From an uncultured Bacteroidales bacterium (GTDB taxonomy: Bacteria > Bacteroidota > Bacteroidia > Bacteroidales > Paludibacteraceae), in assembly GCA_937910305.1 (NCBI GenBank), contig CALEPS010000012.1:1-11180 (forward strand): a stretch of 11,180 nucleotides of DNA. The letters are read 5' to 3'. The position numbers and the translations under genes are program-made. Every line of letters begins with the position of its first letter. The stretch's first letter is position 1. The notes below the pieces were generated by a model. The model saw nothing but the letters and a program-made list of their open reading frames with translations, was not told the origin of the DNA and ran no database searches. Below are positions 1-6,823 of this stretch, piece after piece.

Positions 1-13
1 ATGCACTTTTCTC

Positions 14-44
14 TTGCGAGATTCAAAAAATCTTTGTACCTTTG
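14..44 (+). promoter_or_regulatory. Bacteroidota-type promoter for the AlbA_2 regulator
   Basis: TTG at 14-16 and TACCTTTG at 37-44 match the Bacteroidota -33 and -7 boxes, with 20 bases between them. Transcription should begin near position 50. This rules out the upstream in-frame ATG at position 1 and places the true start of the next gene at 67. Confidence 0.8.
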
Positions 45-66
45 CAGCGTGAAATTAGAATATAAG

Positions 67-1443
67 ATGAAAGAAGATCAACATACGGAGTTCAAACGAT
101 TATGGAAAGATGAGTTCTTCCGCGAGTTGAGTGCGTTCGCTAACAGTCAGGGCGGCACGCTCTATATTGGCGTGAAAGATGACGGAGCGATTATCGGAGT
201 GAAAGATGCCAAGTCTTTGCTTCAAGACATGCCGAACAAAATCAAGAATAACTTGGGTTTCTTGGCGGATGTTAATCTCCAGACAGAAAAAGGAAAGGAA
301 TATATTGCAATTATCGTCAAACCGCAAGAAGACGGCATTTCGTACGATGGCAAATACTATGTGCGCAGCGGCAGTACGGTGCAAGAACTACGCGGACAAG
401 AGTTGGCTTCCTTCCTCATGCAAAAGGCGAAAATCTATTGGGATTCTCTCACTCGTCCGGAAGCTAAGTTGAGCGATTTGGACGATGAAGCATGGGATTT
501 CTTCATTACTACGGCTCTGGAGAACAAACGTCTGAACATGAGTGCCAAGACCGAAAGCCAAGAGACAGTCCTGCGAAAACTCAATTTAATGACAGAGAAA
601 GGAGAATTGACGAACGCGGCATTGATGTTGTTTGGCAAAGATATTGAGCGATGGAGTCCGCTTTCTGCTTTCCGTATCGGGCGTTTCGGGGTCAATCAGG
701 CAGATTTAATCATCCATGACAATATCGTTTGTCCGTTAGTGTTGATGCCGGATTTGGTGTTGGACACGCTGCGCACCAAATATCTTGTTTCCACGGTTGG
801 TTACGAAGGCTTGCACCGCAAAGAAACCTTGGAGTTACCGGAAGACGGTTTGCGAGAGATTATCTGTAACGCTATCATGCACCGTGATTACATGGGCACG
901 TTCATTCAAATGCGCGTATGGGCAGACCGCATCCAATTATGGAATGATGGCACATTGCCACCGTCACTCACCATTGAGAAATTGATGATTGAGCATGAGT
1001 CTCGTCCTCGCAATCCGCTTATCGCAAAAGTCTTCTATCTGCTTGGTTTCGTGGAAAACTGGGGACGCGGCTATGAGAAAATCCGTAACTCCTTTGAGCA
1101 GGCATATTTGCAAATGCCGACTTTTGAACAAGTACGTGGTGGCATCATGGCAACCATCCAACGCGAGGTGTTCCTACAAGTACAAGGAAGCCAAGTGGCT
1201 ACAGGTAGAACTACAGAAAGGGCACCGAAAACCAGGGAGAAAACTAGGGAGAAAACTAGGGAGAAGATTCTTGTGGCGATTAAAGAAAACCCTATGATTA
1301 CAGCTAAAAATCTTGCTGACATTATAGGAATTACCATAAAGGGGGTAGAATGGCAAATAAAAGACCTAAAATCTCAGGGTCTCATCCGACGTGTCGGACC
1401 TGACAAAGGCGGTCACTGGGAGATAATAGAATCCAACGTATGA
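67..1443 (+). CDS. AlbA_2 (Schlafen-type) domain, GHKL-like ATP-binding transcriptional regulator with C-terminal winged helix
   Basis: Predicted cytoplasmic DNA- or RNA-binding ATP-binding protein of 458 residues from the ATG at 67. An open frame continues to position 1, but the promoter at 14-44 lies inside it, so the upstream ATG cannot be used. Domains in order: AlbA_2/Schlafen-like N-terminus (about residues 5-125, with EFK near the start and the AFANSQGGTLYIGVKDDG motif); a HATPase_c_4-like C-terminal domain (about 240-350) with an N-box-like NAIMHRDY at 268-275 and a glycine-rich NWGRGYEKI; a charged linker with three TREK repeats (389-400); and a C-terminal helix-turn-helix (about 401-455) ending in a wing-like GGHW. 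Members are widespread in Bacteroidota, are often annotated as RecG-like or putative DNA-binding, and have poorly known targets. It has its own promoter and terminator, so it is not part of the operon downstream. No role in regulating that operon can be shown from the sequence. Confidence 0.9.
   Translation: MKEDQHTEFKRLWKDEFFRELSAFANSQGGTLYIGVKDDGAIIGVKDAKSLLQDMPNKIKNNLGFLADVNLQTEKGKEYIAIIVKPQEDGISYDGKYYVRSGSTVQELRGQELASFLMQKAKIYWDSLTRPEAKLSDLDDEAWDFFITTALENKRLNMSAKTESQETVLRKLNLMTEKGELTNAALMLFGKDIERWSPLSAFRIGRFGVNQADLIIHDNIVCPLVLMPDLVLDTLRTKYLVSTVGYEGLHRKETLELPEDGLREIICNAIMHRDYMGTFIQMRVWADRIQLWNDGTLPPSLTIEKLMIEHESRPRNPLIAKVFYLLGFVENWGRGYEKIRNSFEQAYLQMPTFEQVRGGIMATIQREVFLQVQGSQVATGRTTERAPKTREKTREKTREKILVAIKENPMITAKNLADIIGITIKGVEWQIKDLKSQGLIRRVGPDKGGHWEIIESNV
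1231..1266 (+). repeat. Three tandem 12-bp units in the linker of the AlbA_2 regulator
   Basis: Units at 1231-1242, 1243-1254 and 1255-1266 are near-identical versions of ACTAGGGAGAAA and encode TREK three times. Because the unit is 12 bp, slippage would lengthen or shorten the linker between the ATPase and helix-turn-helix domains by four residues without shifting frame. Confidence 0.85.
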
Positions 1444-1491
1444 CCCATCAGCCGCGAGTGATCTTTGAGCGAAGCGGTCTTTTTCTCTAAC

Positions 1492-1519
1492 AAAAAGCGT
1501 CCCCCCGGACGCTTTTTTT
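1492..1519 (+). terminator. Rho-independent terminator after the AlbA_2 regulator
   Basis: The 11-base arm 1492-1502 (AAAAAGCGTCC) pairs perfectly with 1507-1517 around a CCCC loop, and T residues run from 1513 to 1519. The A-tract on the other side means it could also stop minus-strand transcription. Confidence 0.85.
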
Positions 1520-1529
1520 GCCTTTTTTC

Positions 1530-1560
1530 TTGCATATGTAATTTTTTTTCCGTATCTTTG
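1530..1560 (+). promoter_or_regulatory. Bacteroidota-type promoter for the non-coding RNA unit
   Basis: TTG at 1530-1532 and TATCTTTG at 1553-1560 are separated by 20 bases, the same geometry as the promoter at 14-44. The expected start is near 1566. No convincing gene follows for 400 bases, which points to an RNA product. Confidence 0.8.
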
Positions 1561-1565
1561 CAGCC

Positions 1566-1861
1566 GAATTTACGCCGAAGCCGTTTTTAACGGCGGTGGA
1601 GGTGGGTTCTTTACATATTGATGGCGTTTATTGACGCTTTGTACTTGGCGCGCGAAAAGCCTCGAACACTTTTAGCAAAATTCAGTCAAAGACAAAGTAA
1701 CGATAGATGCCTACGGGTATGACATTCATACTCGCCTGGTCATTTCGTTGACGGGCGGTTTAGTCATATCGGCGTAGGTTTCATTGTTGTTTGTTTGACT
1801 GAATGGGGTAGTTCGAGGATCCTAGCGCGCAGATGAGCAATAGCGAAATCTGCGCTTTTTT
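1566..1861 (+). ncRNA. Structured non-coding RNA with a 183-nt hairpin, possibly 6S-like
   Basis: The unit has its own promoter, no convincing ORF and its own terminator. The core 1648-1830 folds on itself. Pairings I can trace are 1648-1653 with 1825-1830, 1660-1667 with 1811-1818 (8 bp), 1680-1690 with 1794-1804 (11 bp, perfect), 1710-1723 with 1763-1778 (14 bp with a 2-nt bulge), and an apical stem 1733-1742 with 1749-1757. Residues 1691-1709 and 1779-1793 form a looser zone that can partly pair. A closing stem, central weak zone and apical arm totalling about 183 nt resemble 6S RNA, which binds RNA polymerase and is usually about 180-200 nt. This match rests on shape only. The 80-nt leader contains two smaller hairpins (1580-1594 and 1624-1637) and would have to be processed off. 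I see none of the conserved RNase P, tmRNA or SRP RNA motifs. Confidence is good that an RNA gene exists and low for 6S. Confidence 0.6.
1827..1861 (+). terminator. Rho-independent terminator of the non-coding RNA
   Basis: GCGCAGAT at 1827-1834 pairs with ATCTGCGC at 1848-1855 and is followed by six T residues (1856-1861). The 5' arm shares 1827-1830 with the closing stem of the long RNA hairpin, so the two structures are mutually exclusive at their base. Confidence 0.85.
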
Positions 1862-1964
1862 ATGCATGGATGCAGTCCATGAATGGATTAAGCATGCGGA
1901 ACACGCAAAGTGAACCAACACACAACCCGATAATTAACATTATTAACCCCAAAACTCTATCATT
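1862..1964. other. Leader region of the six-gene operon, no recognisable promoter
   Basis: No TAnnTTTG box is visible between the RNA terminator and the first operon gene. The only structure is a small inverted repeat, CATGGA (1865-1870) and TCCATG (1876-1881) around a 5-nt loop, plus an AT-rich, SD-less stretch before the ATG that is typical of Bacteroidota. Expression may depend on readthrough of the terminator at 1827-1861, on an alternative sigma factor, or on a degenerate promoter I do not recognise. Confidence 0.4.
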
Positions 1965-2645
1965 ATGAAAAAATTCATGATGGCAGCAATGGCCTTAATC
2001 GTTGCATGTGGTTTCACTTTCGCTGACAACAAAAGCGAGCAAAAAGAAATCCGGAAGGAACGCCAGGAAATTCGCAAATTAGCGAAGAAAGAATTAACGT
2101 CCAGAGTGGACAAAGTGGTCAAACGCGAAGCCAAACGTCTCAGGAAAGAGGGCTGGCTGGTAAAACCGGGAGCTCTGCCTTTGGAGAAACAACTGGAACG
2201 CGTATATATGATGCAATATGAGTATGACGACAACCTGTTCCCTAAATATATCATGGGCGAGGCTTCTTCCGTGGGGGAGCATTACGATGCAGCGAAGACT
2301 TCCGCTACCAGTCTGGCTATCACGAATCTCGCGGGGCAGATCCAGACTGAAGTAACGGCTCTCGTGGAAAACACCGTGGCGAACCGTCAGTTGTCCGCTA
2401 ACGAAGCCGCATCTATCAGCGAGAGCGTTATGGCATCGAAAAACCTCATCTCCCAGTCTATCGGTCGTACCATTCCTGTTATGGAATGCTACCGCACGAA
2501 CAAAAAGAAAAATACAGAAGTTCTGGTTCGCCTGGCTTACAACGGCGAAATGGCTAAAGAAGCGGCCAAGAAAGCAGTTCGACAAGAACTGGAGAAAAAA
2601 GGAGAGGATCTGCACGAACAGCTCGACAAAGTGCTCGGTTTCTAA
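1965..2645 (+). CDS. Exported helical protein resembling the LPP20 type
   Basis: First gene of the operon, 226 residues. The N-terminus is a signal sequence that can be read two ways: signal peptidase I cleavage after FTFA (residue 20), or a lipobox IVAC with Cys15 as the lipidated residue. A highly charged, probably coiled-coil segment follows (about 22-65, rich in K, R and E). Then comes an alternating helical region (about 105-165) with the pattern ATSLAITNLAGQIQTEV, and a strand carrying TEVLVRLAYN near 180-195. This layout, a helix rich in Ala with LA..I...V and a late strand ending in an Ala-rich helix, recalls the LPP20/FlgT-N-type domain of envelope lipoproteins. The similarity is by eye and no catalytic residues are evident. 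The next gene starts 12 bases after the stop. As the first gene before two caspase-like proteins it may be a structural or assembly partner, which is inference from position only. Confidence 0.75.
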   Translation: MKKFMMAAMALIVACGFTFADNKSEQKEIRKERQEIRKLAKKELTSRVDKVVKREAKRLRKEGWLVKPGALPLEKQLERVYMMQYEYDDNLFPKYIMGEASSVGEHYDAAKTSATSLAITNLAGQIQTEVTALVENTVANRQLSANEAASISESVMASKNLISQSIGRTIPVMECYRTNKKKNTEVLVRLAYNGEMAKEAAKKAVRQELEKKGEDLHEQLDKVLGF

Positions 2646-2657
2646 GAGTCAGGCCGT

Positions 2658-3377
2658 ATGAAAACTACTTACCGATACACATGCTTTCTGCTATTCGTCG
2701 CCGTGGCAATGACGGCATGCTTGAATAACGACAGGACGACGGTTGTTCTGCCTACAGGAACCGTATCCCATAATGTCATACCGGACGAGCTTCGAGATGT
2801 GATTACGGATCATATCCCCGTCTATGAGGGAAACGAGATACCCAATATCTCGGGATATTATCTGGCAGACAACGTAGTGTCATTGTATTGCTCGGATGAG
2901 GAAAGCGGCGGCTATTCGCCGGGAAAGTCCTTCGCCGATGAATATTCCTATTTCGGAGAAATTACTTCCAGAGGACTCATTTACGAATACATGGAAAGGG
3001 AAGGATCGGCGTATTATTCCTCGAATCTGGTTCAGGTAATGGGGGATGGAAATAATTTCACCGCCTATTATGTTACGGAAGGTAATACGGATTTAGATGA
3101 CGATGGGATAGAAGAGACATGGTCCAAGGTGAGTACTATCCTTTCGGGAACGATTACAGCAGATGGTATTAGAAACTGGAAGAAAGCCATCATCATGGTG
3201 GACAAAATAGACCCGCTGAACAAGTTAATGGAGGTAAATGTCTATCGTGTGTTTGAAGAGTCCGACGGCATTGCCGAGCGCATATCCCCATGGACGGCTC
3301 CGGAACGCCGCCACGCTCCCGGAGATGCATCCGGGGAGGAAGAAAAACTGCCTTCCAAAGCTTCTATTAACCAATAA
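2658..3377 (+). CDS. Hypothetical lipoprotein
   Basis: 239 residues with a clear lipoprotein signal: a hydrophobic stretch ending in the lipobox MTAC, placing the lipid on Cys21. I do not recognise a family. The mature part has regularly spaced hydrophobic and glycine-containing segments suggesting a beta-rich fold, with an acidic loop DLDDDGIEE at 145-153 whose Asp spacing (145, 147, 149) resembles a calcium-binding loop. The last 30 or so residues are rich in Pro, Glu, Ser and Ala and look disordered. It begins 12 bases after the preceding gene and ends 11 bases before the first caspase-like gene, so it is very likely co-transcribed and sits on the same envelope surface as its partners. Confidence 0.75.
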   Translation: MKTTYRYTCFLLFVAVAMTACLNNDRTTVVLPTGTVSHNVIPDELRDVITDHIPVYEGNEIPNISGYYLADNVVSLYCSDEESGGYSPGKSFADEYSYFGEITSRGLIYEYMEREGSAYYSSNLVQVMGDGNNFTAYYVTEGNTDLDDDGIEETWSKVSTILSGTITADGIRNWKKAIIMVDKIDPLNKLMEVNVYRVFEESDGIAERISPWTAPERRHAPGDASGEEEKLPSKASINQ

Positions 3378-3388
3378 CAATTTACCCC

Positions 3389-5920
3389 ATGAAAACGAAA
3401 TGGATCTATTTATCACTTCTGCTATGGATGTGTAGCACATCTCTGATTTTCGCACAGGATTCGCTTGGGGTGATCCCAACTTACCGGACGGACACTGCTG
3501 TCCTTGCCGATTCTTTACCCCAGAGCGCGGCAGAACGTTGGAACCGGAATACGGAAAAAGACAAATGGCAAATAGGTATGCGGATGAGTTTCGTCGGCTC
3601 GGACATGCTATATACCTCTGCCGCATACAATGGCTACTACCATCCGTTGTATGGGCGGGGCGGTATCGGCTTCTGGGCGGAGCGATCGCTCATAGAAGGT
3701 TTGTCTATACGACCCGAATTCGCCTTCACAGGACGTGGGGCACTGCTCCAAAGCGACGACATTCGGTATGGTTTACACCTCAGGGCTTTTGATATCCGCG
3801 TAGGTCTCATCTATACCTTCTTGCGCGACAGGAAGGTACAACCATACGTCTTTCTTACGCCCAACATGAATTTCGTCATGTCCGGCCACGTCACCTATAA
3901 GGACGGTAAAGGGCAGAATCTGGATACCAGACTGACCAAGGGTAGTATCAATCCCTTCAACTTCAGTATCATGCCCGGTGTTGGTCTCCGCTTCCCCGTA
4001 GAGGCAAACGATTTCAAGTTCTACGTAGATGCGGAGATCGGGTATAACTTCGGTTGCGTGAACACATTCTCGACAGCGGAAAAAAACGGCACCAGCGTTC
4101 CCCTCAACGGTATCAACTCGGATATCGTCGGCTCGCGGTTGAGCAGCAATCTGGAGTTCTCCGTTGCTGTCGGCATCCCCTTGGGCAGTATTGTTGCCAA
4201 AGAACGGGCTCCGAGGGAGAAAAAGGAGAGTTGGTTTGAACAGCGGGCGCGGGAGCGGAGAGAGAGAAAAGCCGCGGAAGAGGAACTGGCTCGCCGGCAG
4301 GCTGAGCTGCTCCAACTGCTGCAGCAACAGCAAGCGGAGAAACAGAATAACTACAACGAAGAACTAGCGCGGTATAACGCTAACCTCTCGCCGCAAAACA
4401 GGGTCGGAGACGGCATCAAGATGTATGTGGTGCCGAATGTGGCTCTCGACACCGCCGACGACGGTTCGCCGGAAATGAACCTGAAACTGGAGTTCGCTTA
4501 TGAGACGGTCGTAAAAGAGACACCATCTCTCAAGTATGACAAAAACACGGATGACTACCCTGCCGGAGCATATCTGCCTACTCAGTCCAAGGCTTGCAAA
4601 ACCACCCTCAGTTTTATGAAAGAGCAGCTGGACGGAGAACTGAAAGAGTATTTCACCCCCGACACACGTGTTACCATCCGCATCACCGGCGAGACGGACG
4701 GAAGCGCCATCAAAAAGCGTATCCCGTACAAAGGTGAGTTCGGAGATTTCGAGCAGGAACTGATCTATCTGAACGGCATGATAGACGAGATGACCGTTAC
4801 TCGAAAGAATGGTATTACCTACAATGGCCAGTTGGGATTCCTTCGTACGCAGGGCGTGCAGAAATATATGGAGACATATATAGATGCGCTCCAACGGACC
4901 CGGAACACCTACCAGATATATGCGGTTGAGAGGACGGAAAAAGGCTCGCAGTACCGCAAAATATCGGTAGAACTGACCATCCATAATGCCTATCAGACGG
5001 AAAAACGCCCCGTTGCTGTCGTTACGCGCGACACGGTTCCGGCCGCTCAGACGGAGGCGAAACACGGCAGAAAATCAAGGTTTAAAAACAAACCGGAGAC
5101 TCCGGAACCGGAACTGCCCAAGACGGATACGCTGCCTAATGTGGACACCGATATTCCTCTTACCAATATGGCTAACACGGATACCTATGTGCTTGTCATC
5201 GGTAACGAGAAGTACAAAGATATAGTTGGTGTTGTTCCTTTCGCTGAGAATGACGCTAAGATGTTCCGCATGTATTGCATGAAGACGCTTGGTATCCCTG
5301 ACCGCCAGATACGCATGACGCTCAATGCCACACGCAACGAGATTGCAGACGGTTTGGACTGGCTGGAGAACCTGGTGCAGGCACGGAACGGAAAAGCACG
5401 TATTATCTTCTACTACGCCGGGCACGGTATGCCGCTCAATGAGACCACCCATCTGCTGCCTGTGGACGGAAACCCGGAAAAAGCGGAACAGCAGATCGCC
5501 TTGAATGAGCTGTATAACCGGTTGAGCGACTGGAATGCCGCATCCGTCACCTGTATCTTTGACGCCTGCTTCTCCGGTACAAGGCGAAACGGCCAACCCA
5601 TTGTGCAGGGCGGGCGTGGTATCGCACTCAAACCCAAGTTTGATCCGGTTCACGGAAATCTCGTGATCTTCTCTGCCGCGGAAGCCTCCCAGACTGCGTA
5701 TCCTTATCCGGAGCAGAAACACGGATTGTTCACCTATTGGTTCCTTAGAGCTCTCCAGGAATCGAAAGGGGCGATGAACTACAAAGAACTCATTCATTAT
5801 CTCACGGAAAGAGTTTCTGTAGAGGCGTCCCTGATGAACCGGAAGCAGAACCCCAACCTCCAATACAGCGAATCGCTGGAGGGGAAATGGTTCGATTGGA
5901 CATTCCAGAAACAGAACTGA
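3389..5920 (+). CDS. Outer-membrane barrel, OmpA-like and caspase-like (peptidase C14) fusion protein
   Basis: 843 residues with a signal peptide cleaved after IFA (residue 22). Domains in order: a PorT-like outer-membrane beta-barrel segment (about 60-270, alternating aromatic strands); a charged, Gln-rich coiled coil (about 281-335); a region resembling a divergent OmpA C-terminal domain (about 365-540), with ITGETDG at 432-438 in the place of the usual GHTD motif and LGFLRTQGVQKYM at 482-494 in the place of the LS..RA..V..YL helix; a proline-rich linker; and a caspase-like domain (about 598-843). The caspase domain keeps the catalytic histidine in YYAGHG (His679) and cysteine in DACFSG (Cys727), so it should be active. 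Caspase-like C14 peptidases cut after Asp in animals and usually after Arg or Lys in bacterial and metacaspase relatives. Specificity here is not readable. The barrel would anchor it in the outer membrane and the OmpA-like part could contact peptidoglycan, putting the protease in the periplasm. The next gene starts 4 bases after the stop. Confidence 0.88.
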   Translation: MKTKWIYLSLLLWMCSTSLIFAQDSLGVIPTYRTDTAVLADSLPQSAAERWNRNTEKDKWQIGMRMSFVGSDMLYTSAAYNGYYHPLYGRGGIGFWAERSLIEGLSIRPEFAFTGRGALLQSDDIRYGLHLRAFDIRVGLIYTFLRDRKVQPYVFLTPNMNFVMSGHVTYKDGKGQNLDTRLTKGSINPFNFSIMPGVGLRFPVEANDFKFYVDAEIGYNFGCVNTFSTAEKNGTSVPLNGINSDIVGSRLSSNLEFSVAVGIPLGSIVAKERAPREKKESWFEQRARERRERKAAEEELARRQAELLQLLQQQQAEKQNNYNEELARYNANLSPQNRVGDGIKMYVVPNVALDTADDGSPEMNLKLEFAYETVVKETPSLKYDKNTDDYPAGAYLPTQSKACKTTLSFMKEQLDGELKEYFTPDTRVTIRITGETDGSAIKKRIPYKGEFGDFEQELIYLNGMIDEMTVTRKNGITYNGQLGFLRTQGVQKYMETYIDALQRTRNTYQIYAVERTEKGSQYRKISVELTIHNAYQTEKRPVAVVTRDTVPAAQTEAKHGRKSRFKNKPETPEPELPKTDTLPNVDTDIPLTNMANTDTYVLVIGNEKYKDIVGVVPFAENDAKMFRMYCMKTLGIPDRQIRMTLNATRNEIADGLDWLENLVQARNGKARIIFYYAGHGMPLNETTHLLPVDGNPEKAEQQIALNELYNRLSDWNAASVTCIFDACFSGTRRNGQPIVQGGRGIALKPKFDPVHGNLVIFSAAEASQTAYPYPEQKHGLFTYWFLRALQESKGAMNYKELIHYLTERVSVEASLMNRKQNPNLQYSESLEGKWFDWTFQKQN

Positions 5921-5924
5921 CAAG

Positions 5925-6803
5925 ATGCGTAGTTTCTATCTGGTCATAGTATGTTGTATGGGTATGTGCGCAGCGTACGCGGGAGACATCACCCGCGTCG
6001 CTGCCACGTATGAATACGTCTCCGGTAACCCGGACGAGACACCGGCGCAAGCCGAAGCAAAAGCATTTGAATATGCCCGCCGGAAAGCGCTTGAAGACAA
6101 GTTCGGACTCGATGTGAGCAGTGTCACGAACACCTTGGTTACCAATAGAACCGGTAACGGAAATGAACACTCCGAGACCAATGTCTTCTCCGCCGGAGAA
6201 ACATCCGTGCGCGGGGAATGGATTGAGACTATATCCGAGCGCGTGCTGGAGAAAAGTTTCACCAACGGGCTTTGGATCGTCAAAGTCCGTGTGGAAGGGC
6301 GCGCCCGTAATTACTCTACCGAAAAAGCAGACATCCGCTTTGCTTTTGTCAGAAACATACAGGATATAGACCCGCCCGTCACCTTCCGGGACGGGAATGA
6401 TATCTTCCTCCGTTTCTCCTCGCCCGTCTCCGGCAAACTATGCGTCTATCTGGTCGATGAAGACAAGAAGGCTTTCTGCCTCCTGCCATACCCGAAACAG
6501 CAAAGCGGTGCACAGTCCGTCGAGGCGAACAAGGAATATATTTTCTTCTCTTCCGATTTTGATGAGTCTGCCCAGGAATATACCCTCAACTGCGAGCGTT
6601 CGTCAGAGCAGAATGCATTATATGTCATCTTCTCTCCAAATGATTTTACCAAAGCGGCGGACAAGCAGGGAGGAAAGAACTTCCGCGACGAACAACTGCC
6701 GCGGGAACTGACCTATGAAGCATTGATGAAATGGCTCGCCCGTAACCAGACCAAAGACCCCGATATGGCGGTACACTCGTCGATAATAACCATACGGAAA
6801 TAG
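5925..6803 (+). CDS. Exported LPP20-like and DUF4384-like protein
   Basis: 292 residues with a type I signal peptide cleaved after AYA (residue 19). The ATG lies 4 bases after the preceding stop, so translation is probably coupled. Residues about 20-130 begin with a strand and a long Ala-rich helix (QAEAKAFEYARRKALEDKFG), then a conserved-looking strand LWIVKVRVEGRA, which fits an LPP20/FlgT-N-like domain. Residues about 140-245 (ending before the FSPNDF segment) have strands such as DIFLRFSSPVSGKLCVYLVD and the pattern LLPYP, then an acidic loop, resembling DUF4384, a domain repeatedly found with caspase-like and kinase genes in bacteria. Both assignments are by eye. It shares its N-terminal type with the first gene of the operon, so the two may act together. 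It ends in TAG; reading through would stop at TGA 6825-6827, overlapping the next ATG. Confidence 0.78.
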   Translation: MRSFYLVIVCCMGMCAAYAGDITRVAATYEYVSGNPDETPAQAEAKAFEYARRKALEDKFGLDVSSVTNTLVTNRTGNGNEHSETNVFSAGETSVRGEWIETISERVLEKSFTNGLWIVKVRVEGRARNYSTEKADIRFAFVRNIQDIDPPVTFRDGNDIFLRFSSPVSGKLCVYLVDEDKKAFCLLPYPKQQSGAQSVEANKEYIFFSSDFDESAQEYTLNCERSSEQNALYVIFSPNDFTKAADKQGGKNFRDEQLPRELTYEALMKWLARNQTKDPDMAVHSSIITIRK

Positions 6804-6823
6804 AATAACAAAACACAATATAC

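Noticed and set aside
1..66. In-frame upstream extension of the AlbA_2 gene to ATG at position 1
   Set aside because: The -33 and -7 promoter boxes at 14-44 lie inside the extension, so this region is upstream of the transcription start. The family N-terminus begins at 67.
1621..1722. 33-codon ORF in the leader of the non-coding RNA
   Set aside because: It overlaps the long hairpin, has no signal of selection I can see, and resembles no known peptide. Base pairing explains the sequence better.
1648..1830. Retron RNA
   Set aside because: No reverse transcriptase gene is present anywhere in the window.
1566..1861. tmRNA, RNase P RNA or SRP RNA
   Set aside because: The conserved sequence motifs of these RNAs are not visible, and the single long hairpin does not match their layouts.
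5075..5923. Long open frame on the minus strand opposite the first caspase domain
   Set aside because: It lies antisense to the conserved YYAGHG and DACFSG motifs and has no recognisable features of its own.
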